A DNA stretch of 64,000 bases, taken from contig NZ_BQUV01000004.1 of the NCBI RefSeq assembly GCF_022835695.1, positions 434,001-498,000 on the forward strand. The letters are read 5' to 3'. How positions within the stretch are numbered: the stretch's first letter is position 1; every line of letters begins with the position of its first letter. The notes under the pieces were generated by a model, which searched no databases, had not been told where the DNA came from, and worked only from the letters and a program-made list of their open reading frames with translations. The DNA is from Bradyrhizobium sp. Ce-3 (GTDB taxonomy: Bacteria; Pseudomonadota; Alphaproteobacteria; Rhizobiales; Xanthobacteraceae). Positions 1 to 12,752 of the stretch are shown here, in pieces. The position numbers were made by a program, and so were the translations under genes.

Positions 1-122
1 AGGGTACCGGCTGGGAGGTCGCCTATACTGCGCTGTTCCTGATTTCGAACGAATCCTCCTACGTCAACGCGCATACCTTGTTCCTCGATGCCGGCCACAT
101 GGGCGGGATCGTGCGCGGCTAG
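1..122 (+). CDS. SDR family oxidoreductase, C-terminal end (partial)
   Basis: Only the last 39 codons are in the window (frame from base 3, stop TAG at 120-122). The residues read GTGWEVAYTALFLISNESSYV...DAGHMGG. This matches the end of classical short-chain dehydrogenases, where a G-T/S-x-W/E-x-x-A-x-x-x-L-F-L-x-S-(D/N)-E segment precedes a conserved (V/L)DGG; here the last motif is LDAGH. The substrate cannot be told because the catalytic Tyr-Lys and NAD-binding regions lie outside the window. It is read in the same direction as the next gene, about 90 bases away. Confidence 0.75.
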   Translation, partial: GTGWEVAYTALFLISNESSYVNAHTLFLDAGHMGGIVRG

Positions 123-209
123 TCTGCAAACTGCGAATAGCCGGGGGCATTGCGCTCGTCGCCGCAATGCACAACTCTCCATTATCCGTCATTTCTGGAA
201 CATTCTCAC

Positions 210-1313
210 ATGAGCCAACCGACCAAACTTCTCGAGCCCTACAAGCTTGGCCCGCTGACGCTGCCGAACCGCTTCGTGATGGCGCCGCTGACGCGCAACC
301 GCGCGGTGCCCGGAAGCTTCGTGCCAAGCCCGCTCGCGGTGGACTATTACGGCCAGCGCGCTTCCGCCGGCCTCCTGATCACCGAAGCGAGCCAGGTCTC
401 GCAGCAGGGCCAGGGCTATCAGGACACGCCCGGCATCTATTCGAAGGAGCAGGTCGAAGGCTGGCGCAAGGTCACCGATCGCGTGCATGAGCGCGGCGGC
501 CGCATCTTCATCCAGCTCTGGCATGTCGGCCGCATCTCGCATGTCGCGCTGCAGCCGAACGGCGGCGCACCGGTGGCGCCGAGCGCGATCAAGGCCAAGA
601 CCAAGACCTTCGTCAACGGCACGTTCGCCGATGTCTCCGAGCCACGCGCGCTCGAATTGTCGGAGATTCCAGGGATCATCGAAGATTTCAAACGCGCCAC
701 GGCGAATGCGCTGGCCGCCGGCTTCGACGGTGTCGAGATCCACGGTGCCAATGGCTATCTGCTCGATCAATTCGCGAGGGACAGCACCAACAAGCGCACC
801 GACGCCTATGGCGGCTCGATCGAAAGGCGCGCCCAGCTGATGCTGGAGGTTTCCAAGGTGGTCGCCAAGGAGGCCGGCGCCGACCGCACCGGCATTCGCA
901 TCTCGCCGGTGACGCCGGCCAACGACGTCTCCGACTCCAATCCGCAACCGCTGTTCGACCACATCGTCGACCAGCTCAACGCGCTGAAGCTGACCTACAT
1001 CCACGTCATCGAGGGCGCGACCGGCGGCCCGCGCGACATCGCGCCGTTCGACTACGCCTCGCTGCGCAAGCGCTTCAAGCAGGCCTACATCGCCAACAAC
1101 GGCTACGACTTCGCGCTGGCGGAGAAGGTGCTGGAAGCCGGTGCGGCCGACCTGATCGCATTCGGCAAGCCGTTCATCTCCAACCCCGATCTGGTCGAGC
1201 GGCTGAAGGCCGGCGCCCCGCTCAACGAGTGGGACAAGGCGACGTTCTACGGCGGCGGCGCCAAGGGCTACACCGACTATCCGACGTTGAAGGCGACCGA
1301 GGCGGCGGAGTGA
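210..1313 (+). CDS. Old Yellow Enzyme family alkene reductase (NemA-like)
   Basis: FMN-dependent NAD(P)H oxidoreductase of 367 residues, the usual OYE length, predicted to reduce activated C=C bonds (enones, maleimides) or nitro compounds in the cytoplasm. Visible motifs are LGPLTLPNRFVMAPLTR at the N-terminus, the LWHVGR segment, the substrate-binding GFDGVEIHGANGYLLDQF with its His/Asn pair, the TDAYGGS loop and a C-terminal FGKPFISNPDLVERL. I chose ATG 210 because homology to the family begins right after it; a longer frame back to 150 adds a non-conserved stretch. A strong hairpin terminator follows. The exact substrate is not known. Confidence 0.88.
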   Translation: MSQPTKLLEPYKLGPLTLPNRFVMAPLTRNRAVPGSFVPSPLAVDYYGQRASAGLLITEASQVSQQGQGYQDTPGIYSKEQVEGWRKVTDRVHERGGRIFIQLWHVGRISHVALQPNGGAPVAPSAIKAKTKTFVNGTFADVSEPRALELSEIPGIIEDFKRATANALAAGFDGVEIHGANGYLLDQFARDSTNKRTDAYGGSIERRAQLMLEVSKVVAKEAGADRTGIRISPVTPANDVSDSNPQPLFDHIVDQLNALKLTYIHVIEGATGGPRDIAPFDYASLRKRFKQAYIANNGYDFALAEKVLEAGAADLIAFGKPFISNPDLVERLKAGAPLNEWDKATFYGGGAKGYTDYPTLKATEAAE

Positions 1314-1335
1314 GGTCGGCTCGAACTCTCCGTAT

Positions 1336-1439
1336 CGTCATTCCGGGATGCGCCGCCAGGCGCAGACCCGGAATCCATTGACCCGCATCACGCGCCTCAG
1401 GATGGAGTCCGGGCTCGCGCTTCGCGCCCCAGAATGACG
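1336..1439. repeat. Intergenic inverted repeat, GTCATTCCGGG type
   Basis: The stretch begins CGTCATTCCGGG and ends CCAGAATGACG, with internal arms around CCCGGAATCCA and GGAGTCCGGGCT. Related copies are at 40416-40543 and 41325-41364. This is a dispersed non-coding element seen many times in Bradyrhizobium-type genomes. Here it lies between a CDS stop and its terminator. Confidence 0.65.
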
Positions 1440-1446
1440 AAAGAGA

Positions 1447-1473
1447 AGGCCGGGATCGCTCCCGGCCTTTTTC
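1447..1473 (+). terminator. Rho-independent terminator after the alkene reductase
   Basis: Perfect 10-bp stem AAGGCCGGGA / TCCCGGCCTT with loop TCGC, followed by TTT. The stem is nearly identical to the one at 4992-5019. Confidence 0.8.
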
Positions 1474-1500
1474 GTTATGCATTTGCGCGCTCGGGCATTT

Positions 1501-1974
1501 CTACGCCTCGACAGCCTCGCCGCTTTCCACCTCCTCCGCGACCATGCGGTCGAGGTTGCGATTGAGCCGCCGCAGCAGATCGAGCAGCGTGGCGGCTTCG
1601 GCCGCGCTGAAGCCGGCCAGCGCCTGATCCTGGTTGCGATGCAGCGCCTTGCGCGCGGCGGGCAGTTTCGCCCTCGCCGCCTTGGTCAGCGTGACCTGCT
1701 GGCTGCGGCCGTCGCCCGGCATCGGCCTGCGCTCGATCAGGCCATCGCGCTCCATCCGCGCCAGGATCTGCGCCATCGACGGCTGCTCGACCTTCGCGGC
1801 GCGGGCGAGATCGCGCTGTGACATCGCCTTGCCGTCACGCAACAGATAGATCACCGGCAACTGCCCGATGCTGAAGCCGTGCGGCCTTACCCGCCGCTCG
1901 CCGAGCCGCAGGAAGCTGCGTGAGGCCATGTTGACCAGCGGCGCCGGACGATCGAACAGGTCCCAATCGGTCAC
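1501..1974 (-). CDS. MarR family transcriptional regulator
   Basis: 157-residue winged-helix regulator. The HTH region reads MSQRDLARAAKVEQPSMAQILARMERDGLIERRPMPGDGRSQQVTLT, with the helix 3 / wing signature D-x-R-(S/A) typical of MarR proteins (GDGRSQ). It is divergent from the flavin monooxygenase at 2048, and the short space between them holds two perfect palindromes, so it most likely represses that gene and itself and is released by a small aromatic or xenobiotic ligand. The ligand is inference only. Confidence 0.88.
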   Translation of the reverse strand: MTDWDLFDRPAPLVNMASRSFLRLGERRVRPHGFSIGQLPVIYLLRDGKAMSQRDLARAAKVEQPSMAQILARMERDGLIERRPMPGDGRSQQVTLTKAARAKLPAARKALHRNQDQALAGFSAAEAATLLDLLRRLNRNLDRMVAEEVESGEAVEA

Positions 1975-1989
1975 GATCCCACCATTTAC

Positions 1990-2001
1990 ATAGGTCCCTA
2001 T
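1990..2001. promoter_or_regulatory. Candidate MarR operator, copy 1
   Basis: Perfect palindrome ATAGGTCCCTAT. A second copy, ATAGGCCCCTAT, starts 21 bases further on, two helical turns away and on the same DNA face. Both lie in the AT-rich divergent promoter between marR and the monooxygenase. Confidence 0.75.
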
Positions 2002-2010
2002 TTATATTAG

Positions 2011-2022
2011 ATAGGCCCCTAT
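2011..2022. promoter_or_regulatory. Candidate MarR operator, copy 2
   Basis: Perfect palindrome ATAGGCCCCTAT, sharing the ATAGG-N2-CCTAT core with copy 1. It overlaps a possible upstream ATG at 2021, which argues that the real monooxygenase start is ATG 2048. Confidence 0.75.
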
Positions 2023-2047
2023 GTATCCTGTTGTGAGCGTGGTGTCC

Positions 2048-3217
2048 ATGAGTTCGAATCCAATTCGCATTGCGATCGTCGGCGCCGGCCCCGGTGGGTT
2101 GACGCTCGCCCGGTTGCTGCATGTTGCCGGCGTCCCCACCACGGTGTTCGAGCGGGAGACGGGCCCGACCGAGCGGCCGCAGGGCGGCACGCTCGACCTG
2201 CACGCCGACAGCGGCCAGCTGGCGCTGGCGCGCGCCGGGCTGACCGACGGCTTCCTGCGCATCGCGCGCTACGAGGACCAGGGCAGCCGGCTCTACACCG
2301 GCGACGGCCGGCTGCTGCTCGCTGATGACGACATGACCGGCGATCGTCCGGAGGTCGACCGCACCGCGCTGCGCGATCTGCTGCTGCAATCCCTGCCGCC
2401 GGATGCCGTCAGTTGGGCGCGCGGCCTGCGCGAGGTCGCGCCGCGCGACGACGGCCGCTACGATCTCGTCTTCGACGGCGCACGCGAAGGACCGTTCGAT
2501 CTCGTGATCGGGGCCGACGGCGCCTGGTCGCGGGTGCGGCCGCTGGTGTCGCGCTATCAGCCGCAATACAGCGGGTTGACCTTCGTCGAGTTCGGCATCG
2601 ACGAGGTCGACGCCAGGCACGCTGCACTGTCGCAGCTGGTCGGCCGCGGCAAGATAGGCGCGGAGAGCGCCGGCCGCAGCCTGATGGTGCTGCGCAACGG
2701 CAACGCCCATCTGCGCGGTTATGCGATCTTCCGCGTACCCGTCGAATGGGCCGAGCGGCGCTTCGACGTCACCTCGCCATCCGCGATGCGTCACGCGCTG
2801 CTCGGCGAGTTCGCAGGCTGGGCCGATGCCCTGCTCGACCTGATCCGCGCCAGCAACGATCACTTCGCGCTCCGGCCGATCCACGCGCTGCCCGTCGGGC
2901 ATCATTGGACCAACCGCGCCGGCATCACCCTGCTCGGCGACGCCGCGCATTTGATGTCGCCGTTCGGCGGTGAAGGCGTCAACGCCGCGATGCTGGATGC
3001 GGCGGAGCTGGCGCAGCGTCTGGTGGAAATGCCGGACTGGCGCGAGGCCGTTCGCGTCTACGAGGCGGAGATGTTCGTGCGCGTCGCCCGGCCCGCGGGC
3101 GAGGCGGCGGAAGCCGCCGCGACCGAGCTGTTGCATATCAGCCAGGAACTGACACTGGCGCACCACCACGCGCGCATGCAGATGCGCGCGGCGTCCGGGC
3201 ACACCGGGGCGCGGTAG
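2048..3217 (+). CDS. FAD-dependent monooxygenase (TetX / PHBH-like)
   Basis: 389-residue class A flavoprotein monooxygenase. Residues 7-17 form the Rossmann GxGxxG (IRIAIVGAGPGG). A middle segment reads LVIGADGAWSRVRPLV, the DG motif. The C-terminal LLGDAAHLMSPFGGEGVNAAMLDA is the GD motif that binds the FAD ribityl chain. The closest recognisable group is the TetX-like monooxygenases, which hydroxylate tetracyclines or other polycyclic aromatics; the true substrate is unknown. Start ATG 2048 is preferred over ATG 2021 because the latter overlaps an operator. Divergent MarR control is likely. Confidence 0.85.
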   Translation: MSSNPIRIAIVGAGPGGLTLARLLHVAGVPTTVFERETGPTERPQGGTLDLHADSGQLALARAGLTDGFLRIARYEDQGSRLYTGDGRLLLADDDMTGDRPEVDRTALRDLLLQSLPPDAVSWARGLREVAPRDDGRYDLVFDGAREGPFDLVIGADGAWSRVRPLVSRYQPQYSGLTFVEFGIDEVDARHAALSQLVGRGKIGAESAGRSLMVLRNGNAHLRGYAIFRVPVEWAERRFDVTSPSAMRHALLGEFAGWADALLDLIRASNDHFALRPIHALPVGHHWTNRAGITLLGDAAHLMSPFGGEGVNAAMLDAAELAQRLVEMPDWREAVRVYEAEMFVRVARPAGEAAEAAATELLHISQELTLAHHHARMQMRAASGHTGAR

Positions 3218-3286
3218 GTGCTGGTCATGATCTCCGGCGCCGCATAGCATGGACTGTATCGAGCCTGAACACGGTCGCATGCGGGA

Positions 3287-4129
3287 ATGAGCAGGGACAA
3301 CGCCGAGGATATCGTTCGACGCGCAACCGCCGCCTTCAATGGCGGCCGGCATGGCGAGGCGATCGAGCTCTGCGAGCGCGGCCTTGCGCAGCGGCCCGGT
3401 GAGCCGATGCTGAGCCATCTGCTGGCCGCCGTGCTGTTCGCCAAGGGCGAGATCGCGCCGGCCCGCCGCCATGTCGAGGCCAGCCTGGCGCGGCGCCCGG
3501 ACAATGCGGCGGCGCGGCTGCTCGCGGCGCGCATCGCCCGTGCCGGCGGCGAACTCGATGCGGCGCTGACGCATCTGGACCGCGCCATCGCGCTCAATCC
3601 GCAACGCGAGGCCTTCGTCGAGAAGGCGCGCACGCTGGAATTGGCCGGCCGCAAGGCGCAGGCCCGCGAGGCCTGGGAGGCGATCCTCAAGGCCATTCCG
3701 GAACACCAGGAAGCCAATGCGCGGCTCGGCCGGCACGCCTGGGAGGCTGGCGACCTCGCCGGTGCGCTGAGCCTGCTCGCGCGCGCCACTGCGAGCGCGG
3801 CGCCGGCCTCGGTGTGGTTCGATCTTGGCGTCGTCAAGCAGGATTTGCGCGATCACGACGGTGCCGCACGCGCCTATCGCAAGACACTCGAGATCAAGCC
3901 GGATTACGCCGAAGCCGCACTCAATCTGGGGATCGCATTGCAGGAGAGCGGCGAGCCCGACGCCGCGATGCAGGCCTTCGCACGCGCCTACGGCCTGCGT
4001 CCCCAACTGTTCGGATCGATCGCAATGGCGCTGACCTCGGCCCGGCACGGCCGGCTGTGGCTCGATGAGCGCGCGCTGCGTGCAGCGCTAGAGCATGATC
4101 CGAAAGATCATGATCAAACAAGGAGCTAA
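3287..4129 (+). CDS. Tetratricopeptide repeat protein
   Basis: 280 residues made almost wholly of TPR helices. The clearest repeats are HGEAIELCERGLAQRPGEP near residue 20, LDAALTHLDRAIALNPQ near 95-115 and HDGAARAYRKTLEIKPDYAEAALNLGIALQESG near 195-230. No signal peptide or catalytic domain is seen, so it is a scaffold or partner-binding protein, probably cytoplasmic. Its last ~15 codons (EHDPKDHDQTRS) are encoded by a dispersed palindromic repeat and the stop TAA lies inside a second one, so the C-terminal tail was probably set by repeat insertion. Confidence 0.8.
   Translation: MSRDNAEDIVRRATAAFNGGRHGEAIELCERGLAQRPGEPMLSHLLAAVLFAKGEIAPARRHVEASLARRPDNAAARLLAARIARAGGELDAALTHLDRAIALNPQREAFVEKARTLELAGRKAQAREAWEAILKAIPEHQEANARLGRHAWEAGDLAGALSLLARATASAAPASVWFDLGVVKQDLRDHDGAARAYRKTLEIKPDYAEAALNLGIALQESGEPDAAMQAFARAYGLRPQLFGSIAMALTSARHGRLWLDERALRAALEHDPKDHDQTRS
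4088..4112. repeat. Short GCATGATCCG-type palindromic repeat
   Basis: CATGATC, loop CGAAA, GATCATG form a perfect 7-bp stem. The sequence CTAGAGCATGATCCGAAA nearly matches the reverse complement of the element ending at 14041, so both belong to one dispersed family. This copy lies within the 3' end of the TPR gene. Confidence 0.6.
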
Positions 4130-4168
4130 AGCACGATGACGATTCAATCCAATCTCATCGCGCTTTAG
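4126..4168. terminator. Inverted repeat shared by two convergent gene ends
   Basis: Arms CTAAAGCACGATGACGATT and AATCTCATCGCGCTTTAG pair imperfectly around TCAATCC. The stop codon of the TPR gene (TAA 4127-4129) and that of the opposite-strand gene (4165-4167) both sit in the arms. It probably works as a bidirectional terminator. The element resembles a dispersed rhizobial repeat. Confidence 0.6.
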
Positions 4169-4875
4169 GTCACTAGCCGGCCGCGCTTGGCGCGGAAATG
4201 CTTGCGGTAGACGTTGGGCGCGGCCAACACCTCGCCGACGACTTTCGAATAGGCTTCGCGGTGCGCGTCGTCGAAGGCCTCGAACGCCAGTTCGGGGGCC
4301 TCGCGCGGCACCGCGAAGCATTGCACGACCGGCATCCCCTTCGGCAGCACACCGGCAAATTCCGGCTGGGTCCAGATCGCCGGGAAATTGATTCCGCCGT
4401 CGTGAAACCGGTCGGCGTCGACCAGCCCCGAGATCACGCGGAACGGCAGGTCGTCGCGATTGACCGGATGGGTCGCGAACAGCGACCAGCCCGGTTCGAG
4501 CTCGATGGTCCAGAAGCTGTTGAATTTCAGCGCTGCCTGCCCGTTGGCGAACGGCGCGCCGGCGAACTGCGCGACGGGATGGAAGCTGAGCGGCGCGCGC
4601 GGATGGCCCTGCGTTGCGGGCTCCGGAATGTCCCAGTCCCATGCGAAGGCGCCGCGCTCGACCCTGATATCGCAAGGCAGCGGGATCATGACCCCATAGG
4701 CCATCGCATCGACGAAGGGCGGGCATTGCTTGACCGTACGGATCTCGCGGTCGTGGATATCGGAATGCGCCTTCGCCGGCATCGCGCGCAGCCAATCGGG
4801 CAACGCAGTGCGGGCCGGACGTGGCCGCGGCAGATGATCGGCGAGCTGCGGATCGCAGCGAAAAGTCATGCGCAT
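4165..4875 (-). CDS. Conserved protein of unknown function (possibly DUF6065 type)
   Basis: 236 residues without signal peptide or membrane segment. Distinct blocks are VKQCPPFVDAMAYGVMIPLPCDI, FAWDWDIPEP, FNSFWTIELEPGWSLFATHPVNR, FRVISGLVDADRF and HREAYSKVVGEVLAAPNVYRKHFRAKRG. The Pro/Trp/Asp-rich central part resembles proteins annotated DUF6065 or JmjC-neighbour 2OG-like proteins, but I see no clear HxD...H iron triad, so no enzyme function is claimed. It starts at ATG 4875 and converges on the TPR gene. Confidence 0.7.
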   Translation of the reverse strand: MRMTFRCDPQLADHLPRPRPARTALPDWLRAMPAKAHSDIHDREIRTVKQCPPFVDAMAYGVMIPLPCDIRVERGAFAWDWDIPEPATQGHPRAPLSFHPVAQFAGAPFANGQAALKFNSFWTIELEPGWSLFATHPVNRDDLPFRVISGLVDADRFHDGGINFPAIWTQPEFAGVLPKGMPVVQCFAVPREAPELAFEAFDDAHREAYSKVVGEVLAAPNVYRKHFRAKRGRLVT

Positions 4876-4991
4876 GGCGAAACTCCGGGATCATGATGCG
4901 ATGACAAGGAGACGCATGATGACCTCATCCCGCATTTGAGCACAATCGGCAGCCGGCCTCCACTCTCCCTGCCTTAAATGCCGGACGGCAA

Positions 4992-5019
4992 AAAAGGCCG
5001 GGATTGCTCCCGGCCTTTT
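4992..5019 (-). terminator. Rho-independent terminator of the glp operon
   Basis: Perfect 12-bp stem AAAAGGCCGGGA / TCCCGGCCTTTT around loop TTGC, with an A/T run on each side so it can act in both directions. It lies 40 bases past the stop of the last glp gene. Confidence 0.85.
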
Positions 5020-5058
5020 GCAGTCTTCGGATGGCGTGGGCTGGTACGCCTTGTCGAC

Positions 5059-6840
<1,782 letters not shown>

Positions 6841-6873
6841 TAGATTCCTCCGGTTGCAGCGACTAAATCAGGC

Positions 6874-6888
6874 CCGGGTAGACCCCGG
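6874..6888 (-). other. Small hairpin between glpU and glpV
   Basis: CCGGG / CCCGG with a 5-base loop lies in the 69-base space between the two genes. It is the only sizeable gap inside the operon. It could stabilise or process the binding-protein message so that more of it is made, as is common for ABC importers, but the stem is short. Confidence 0.3.
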
Positions 6889-6909
6889 ATCTGCTCTTTT
6901 TCGCGTTCT

Positions 6910-7236
6910 TCAGACGGTGCGAAAGATCACCACGGCTGAAAGAAGCGAAATTACCGTTCCGAGCCACAGGCTCGAAATCTCGACGCCCTCCCCGATCGGC
7001 AGGGTGAAGATCGGATCGGTGCCGACGAGGCCGATCCACAGCAAATGGATCACCGCCGCCAGCACCAGCGAAACGAACAGACGATCGCCGCGCGTGGTCG
7101 GAATGCGCAGCACGCCGACCCGCTCCGCCTCTGGATAGGCGATCGCGAGCCAGGTCATCATCCCAAGCGTAGAGGCAAGCAGCACGAAGAAGACCGCTGT
7201 CGGCCAGGTCCATGCCATCCATGCGATGGATTCCAT
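6910..7236 (-). CDS. glpU: DUF2160 small membrane protein of the glycerol transporter (GlpU)
   Basis: 108 residues with about three transmembrane helices: WTWPTAVFFVLLASTLGMMTWLAIA, RLFVSLVLAAVIHLLWIGLVG, and WLGTVISLLSAVVIF. It matches DUF2160, found between the second permease and binding-protein genes in rhizobial glycerol operons. Its role is not settled; it may be an accessory inner-membrane subunit. It starts 9 bases after the glpQ stop, which implies co-translation with the permeases. Confidence 0.83.
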   Translation of the reverse strand: MESIAWMAWTWPTAVFFVLLASTLGMMTWLAIAYPEAERVGVLRIPTTRGDRLFVSLVLAAVIHLLWIGLVGTDPIFTLPIGEGVEISSLWLGTVISLLSAVVIFRTV

Positions 7237-7245
7237 AAGTGCCTC

Positions 7246-8051
7246 CTAGACCCGGCCGAGCGCGAAGCCGCGCGCGATGTAATTGCGGACGAACCAGATC
7301 ACGAGCGCGCCGGGGATGATGGTGAGCACGCCGGCCGCGGCCAGCAGCCCCCAGTCCATGCCGGCAGCCGAGACCGTGCGCGTCATGATCGCCGCGATCG
7401 GCTTGGCCTGCACCGAGGTCAGCGTGCGCGCCAGCAGCAGCTCGACCCAGGAGAACATGAAGCAGAAGAACGCCGCGACGCCGATCCCGCTCGCGATCAG
7501 CGGCACCAGGATCTTGATGAAGAAGCGCGGGAACGAATAGCCGTCGAGGAAAGCGGTCTCGTCGATCTCGCGCGGCACGCCGGAGACGAAGCCTTCGAGG
7601 ATCCACACCGCCAGCGGCACGTTGAAGATGCAGTGCGCGAGCGCGACCGCCCACGGCGTATCGAACAGGCCGATCGCCGAGTACAGGTTGAAGAACGGCA
7701 GCGCATAGACCGCCGCCGGCGCCATGCGGTTGGACAGCAGCCAGAAGAACAGATGCTTGTCGCCGAGGAAGCGGTAGCGCGAGAACGCATAGGCCGCCGG
7801 CAGCGCCACCGCGATCGAGATCACGGTGTTGATGACGACATATTCCAGCGAATTGATGTAGCCCGAATACCAGCTCTCGTCGGTGAAGATGCGCCGGTAG
7901 TGCTGCAGCGTCGGCGTATGCGGCCACAGCGTCATCGTCGAGACGATCTCGGCGTTGGTCTTGAAGCTCATGTTGACGAGCCAGTAGATCGGCAACAGCA
8001 GGAAGATCAGGAACAGCGCCATGATCAGGCGGCGGCCGGGGATCGAGTGCA

Positions 8052-8052
<1 letters not shown>
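7246..8052 (-). CDS. glpQ: Glycerol ABC transporter permease (GlpQ)
   Basis: 268-residue MalG-type inner-membrane permease with about six helices: MALFLIFLLLPIYWLVNMSF at the N-terminus, then VVINTVISIAVALPAAYAFSR, and so on. The cytoplasmic coupling (EAA-like) loop reads EIDETAFLDGYSFPRFFIKILVPL. ATG 8052 shares one base with the glpP stop (TGATG), a mark of translational coupling; a longer frame beginning at 8121 lies within glpP and is not conserved. It pairs with GlpP to form the channel. Confidence 0.87.
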
Positions 8053-8953
<901 letters not shown>

Positions 8954-8954
<1 letters not shown>

Positions 8955-10039
8955 CAGGCGACCCCTTCCACCAAATGGCTGTCGGCATAGACGTGGACAT
9001 AGGCGGGATTGAAAACGAGACCGGCGGTGTCGCCGGAGACCGCGAAGCCCGGCGGCACGCGCGCCGCGAGCTTGGTGTTGCCGACCCGGACGCGGGCGAA
9101 CTGGATGCGGCCGAGATCGTCGATCCGCTCGATCTTGGCCGACAGCAGCCCCGAGGCCGGCGGCGCAACGTCGACGAATTCCGGCCGCACGCCGATGTCG
9201 ATCTTCTTGCCGGCCGGCAGGACGCCGTAGTTGCGGCGCAGGCCGATGACATGGCCGTCGATCCGCGCCTCGTGACCACTGACCTCGGCGGGCACGATGT
9301 TCATGCCGGGCGAGCCGATGAAATAGCCGACGAAGGTGTGCGCCGGCTTGTCGAACAGCTCGGCCGGCGTGCCGCTCTGCACCACCCGGCCGTCATGCAT
9401 GACGACGACGGTATCGGCAAAGGTCAGCGCCTCGGTCTGGTCGTGGGTGACGTAGATCATCGTGAGGTCGAGCTCGCGATGCAGCGCTTTCAATTTCGAG
9501 CGCAGCTGCCATTTCAGCTCGGGATCGATCACCGTCAGCGGCTCGTCGAACAGCACGGCGGCGACGTCGGAACGCACCAGGCCGCGGCCGAGCGAGATCT
9601 TCTGCTTGGCGTCGGCGGTGAGCCGGGTCGCCTTGCGATTCAGATACGGCGTCAGGTCGAGCAGGTCGGCGATCTGCCTGACCCGCGCATTGACCTCGGC
9701 CTTGGCGACGCCACGGTTCTTCAGCGGGAAAGCCAGGTTCTCGCCGACCGTCATGGTGTCGTAGATCACCGGGAACTGGAACACCTGCGCGATGTTGCGC
9801 TTCTGCGTCGACAGCGGCGTGATGTCCTGGCCGTCGAACAGGATCTTGCCGCGCGACGGCGTGACGATGCCGGAAATCAAATTGAGCAGCGTGGTCTTGC
9901 CGCAGCCGGAGGGCCCGAGCAGCGCATAGGCGCCGCCCTGCCGCCAGGTCATGGTCACGGGCTTGAGCGCAAAGCTCTCCAGCGGCGCGTCATTGCCGCT
10001 GTAGGATTGCGCGAGATCGACGAGGTCAATGCGGGCCAT
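8954..10039 (-). CDS. glpT: ABC transporter ATPase GlpT, degenerate signature motif
   Basis: 361-residue importer ATPase with a C-terminal MalK-like regulatory (TOBE) part. Walker A is GPSGCGKT (42-49), Q-loop Gln is Q88, Walker B ends LFDEP (D165, E166) and the switch His is H199 (YVTHDQTEA). The signature motif, normally LSGGQ, reads LTADAKQ (140-146), so this subunit cannot present a normal signature to its partner. Its partner GlpS has the opposite pattern. The start is 12 bases past the GlpS stop. The pair is expected to power glycerol import with GlpP and GlpQ. Confidence 0.88.
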
Positions 10040-10051
10040 CGAGCATCTCCC

Positions 10052-11187
<1,136 letters not shown>

Positions 11188-11191
<4 letters not shown>

Positions 11192-12732
11192 GCCCGTCCT
11201 CCCGCTTCGCGGAGGGGACGTTCACCGGACACGCGGTTGGCGAGCATCCACTCGTCGAGCGCGGCGATTTCACCCGCCGTCATCCGCAAGCCCAGCTTGG
11301 ATCGTCGCCAGACGACATCTTCCGCAGTCCGAGCCCATTCGTTCGCCATCAGGTACCGGACTTCACTCTCCGTCAAGGTGGCGCCGAAGGAGCGGCCGAG
11401 ATCATCGGCCGATGCTGCATTGCCCAAGACTTTGCTGGCGCGCGTGCCGTAGGCATGCGCGAGACGGTTGGCGTGCGATTGCGCGAGGAACGGATGGTTG
11501 CGCACCAGTTCGGCGGCGAGCGCCGCGACCGCGGAGACATCCATGTCGCCGCCGGGCAGCGGCGCCTTGCCGGTCCAGCCTTCCTGCGCCTTTGCGCCGC
11601 GGAGGTAGGGCGACAGCCGCTCCAGCGCCTCTTCGGAGAGCCGGCGATAAGTCGTGATCTTGCCGCCATAGATCGACAGCAGCGGCGCACCGCCGGGCGT
11701 ATCGAGCTCGAACACATAGTCGCGGGTCGCGGCCTTGGCCTCGCTCGCGCCGTCGTCATACAACGGTCGCACACCGGAGTAATTCCACACCACGTCCTCG
11801 GGCTTCACCGGCTTGGCGAGATAGGCGCTGGCGGAGGCGCAGAGATACTCGATCTCCTCCGGCGTCGCCTTCACCTTGGCCGGGTCGCCGTCATAGTCGT
11901 GATCGGTGGTGCCGATCAGCGAGAAATCGTCCTGATAGGGGATCACGAAGATGATGCGGCCGTCGGCGTTCTGGAAGATGTAGGCGCGGTCGTGGTCGTA
12001 GAGTTTCGGCACCACGATGTGCGAGCCCTGCACCAGCCGCACCTTGGCGCGCGCATTGACGCCGGCGCCTGACGCCAGCACCTGCTCGACCCAGGGACCG
12101 CCGGCATTGACCAGCACGCGCGACTGGATCGTGTTGCGGGCGCCGGTGACGGCGTCCTCCACCGTGACGTGCCAGACGCCGTCGACCTGCCTGATCTCGA
12201 CAGCCTTCGTGCGGGTACGGATCTCGGCGCCGCGATCGGCAGCGTCGCGCGCGGTCAGCGCCACCAGCCGAGCGTCGTCGACGAAGCAGTCGGAATATTC
12301 AAAGCCCTTGGTATAGCGGCCCGGGATCAGCGGCTTGCCGACCACGTCGCGGGTCAGGTCGACCGAGCGCGTCGCCGGCAGCAAATGCCGGCCGCCGATG
12401 TGGTCGTAGAGGAAGAGGCCGAGACGCAGCAGCCAGGCCGGACGCAGGCCCGCGTGGTGCGGCAAAACGAAACGCAACGGGCGAATGATGTGGGGCGCGA
12501 TCTGCCAAAGGATCTCGCGCTCGATCAGCGCCTCGCGCACCAAGCGAAACTCGTAATATTCGAGATAGCGCAGACCGCCATGCACGAGCTTGGTCGACCA
12601 GGACGACGTCCCGCTGGCCAAGTCATTCATCTCACAGAGGAAAACAGAATTGCCCCGGCCCGCCGCATCGCGCGCGATGCCGCAGCCATTAACGCCGCCT
12701 CCGATGATGGCGAGGTCGTAAATTCGGTCCAA
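11188..12732 (-). CDS. glpD: Glycerol-3-phosphate dehydrogenase, FAD-dependent
   Basis: 514 residues, the usual GlpD length. It oxidises sn-glycerol-3-phosphate to dihydroxyacetone phosphate at the inner membrane, passing electrons to quinone. The FAD-binding GGGVNGCGIARDAAGRG lies at residues 11-27, followed by LASGTSSWSTKLVHGGLRYLE, a strong GlpD signature, and FVIPYQDDFSLIGTTDHDY. The C-terminal accessory domain ends ...RRSKLGLRMT. The start codon is TTG 12732, with a GGGGGAAG site six bases upstream; no ATG is available there. It is first in the glp operon and coupled to glpS by ATGA overlap. No glycerol kinase gene is nearby. Confidence 0.93.
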
Positions 12733-12752
12733 AGAACGCTTCCCCCGGCAAC

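Noticed and set aside
1835-4048. Very long open frame on the minus strand
   Set aside because: It is the antisense shadow of the monooxygenase and TPR genes; the protein is rich in Arg/Ala/Gly without any domain, as expected in high-GC DNA.
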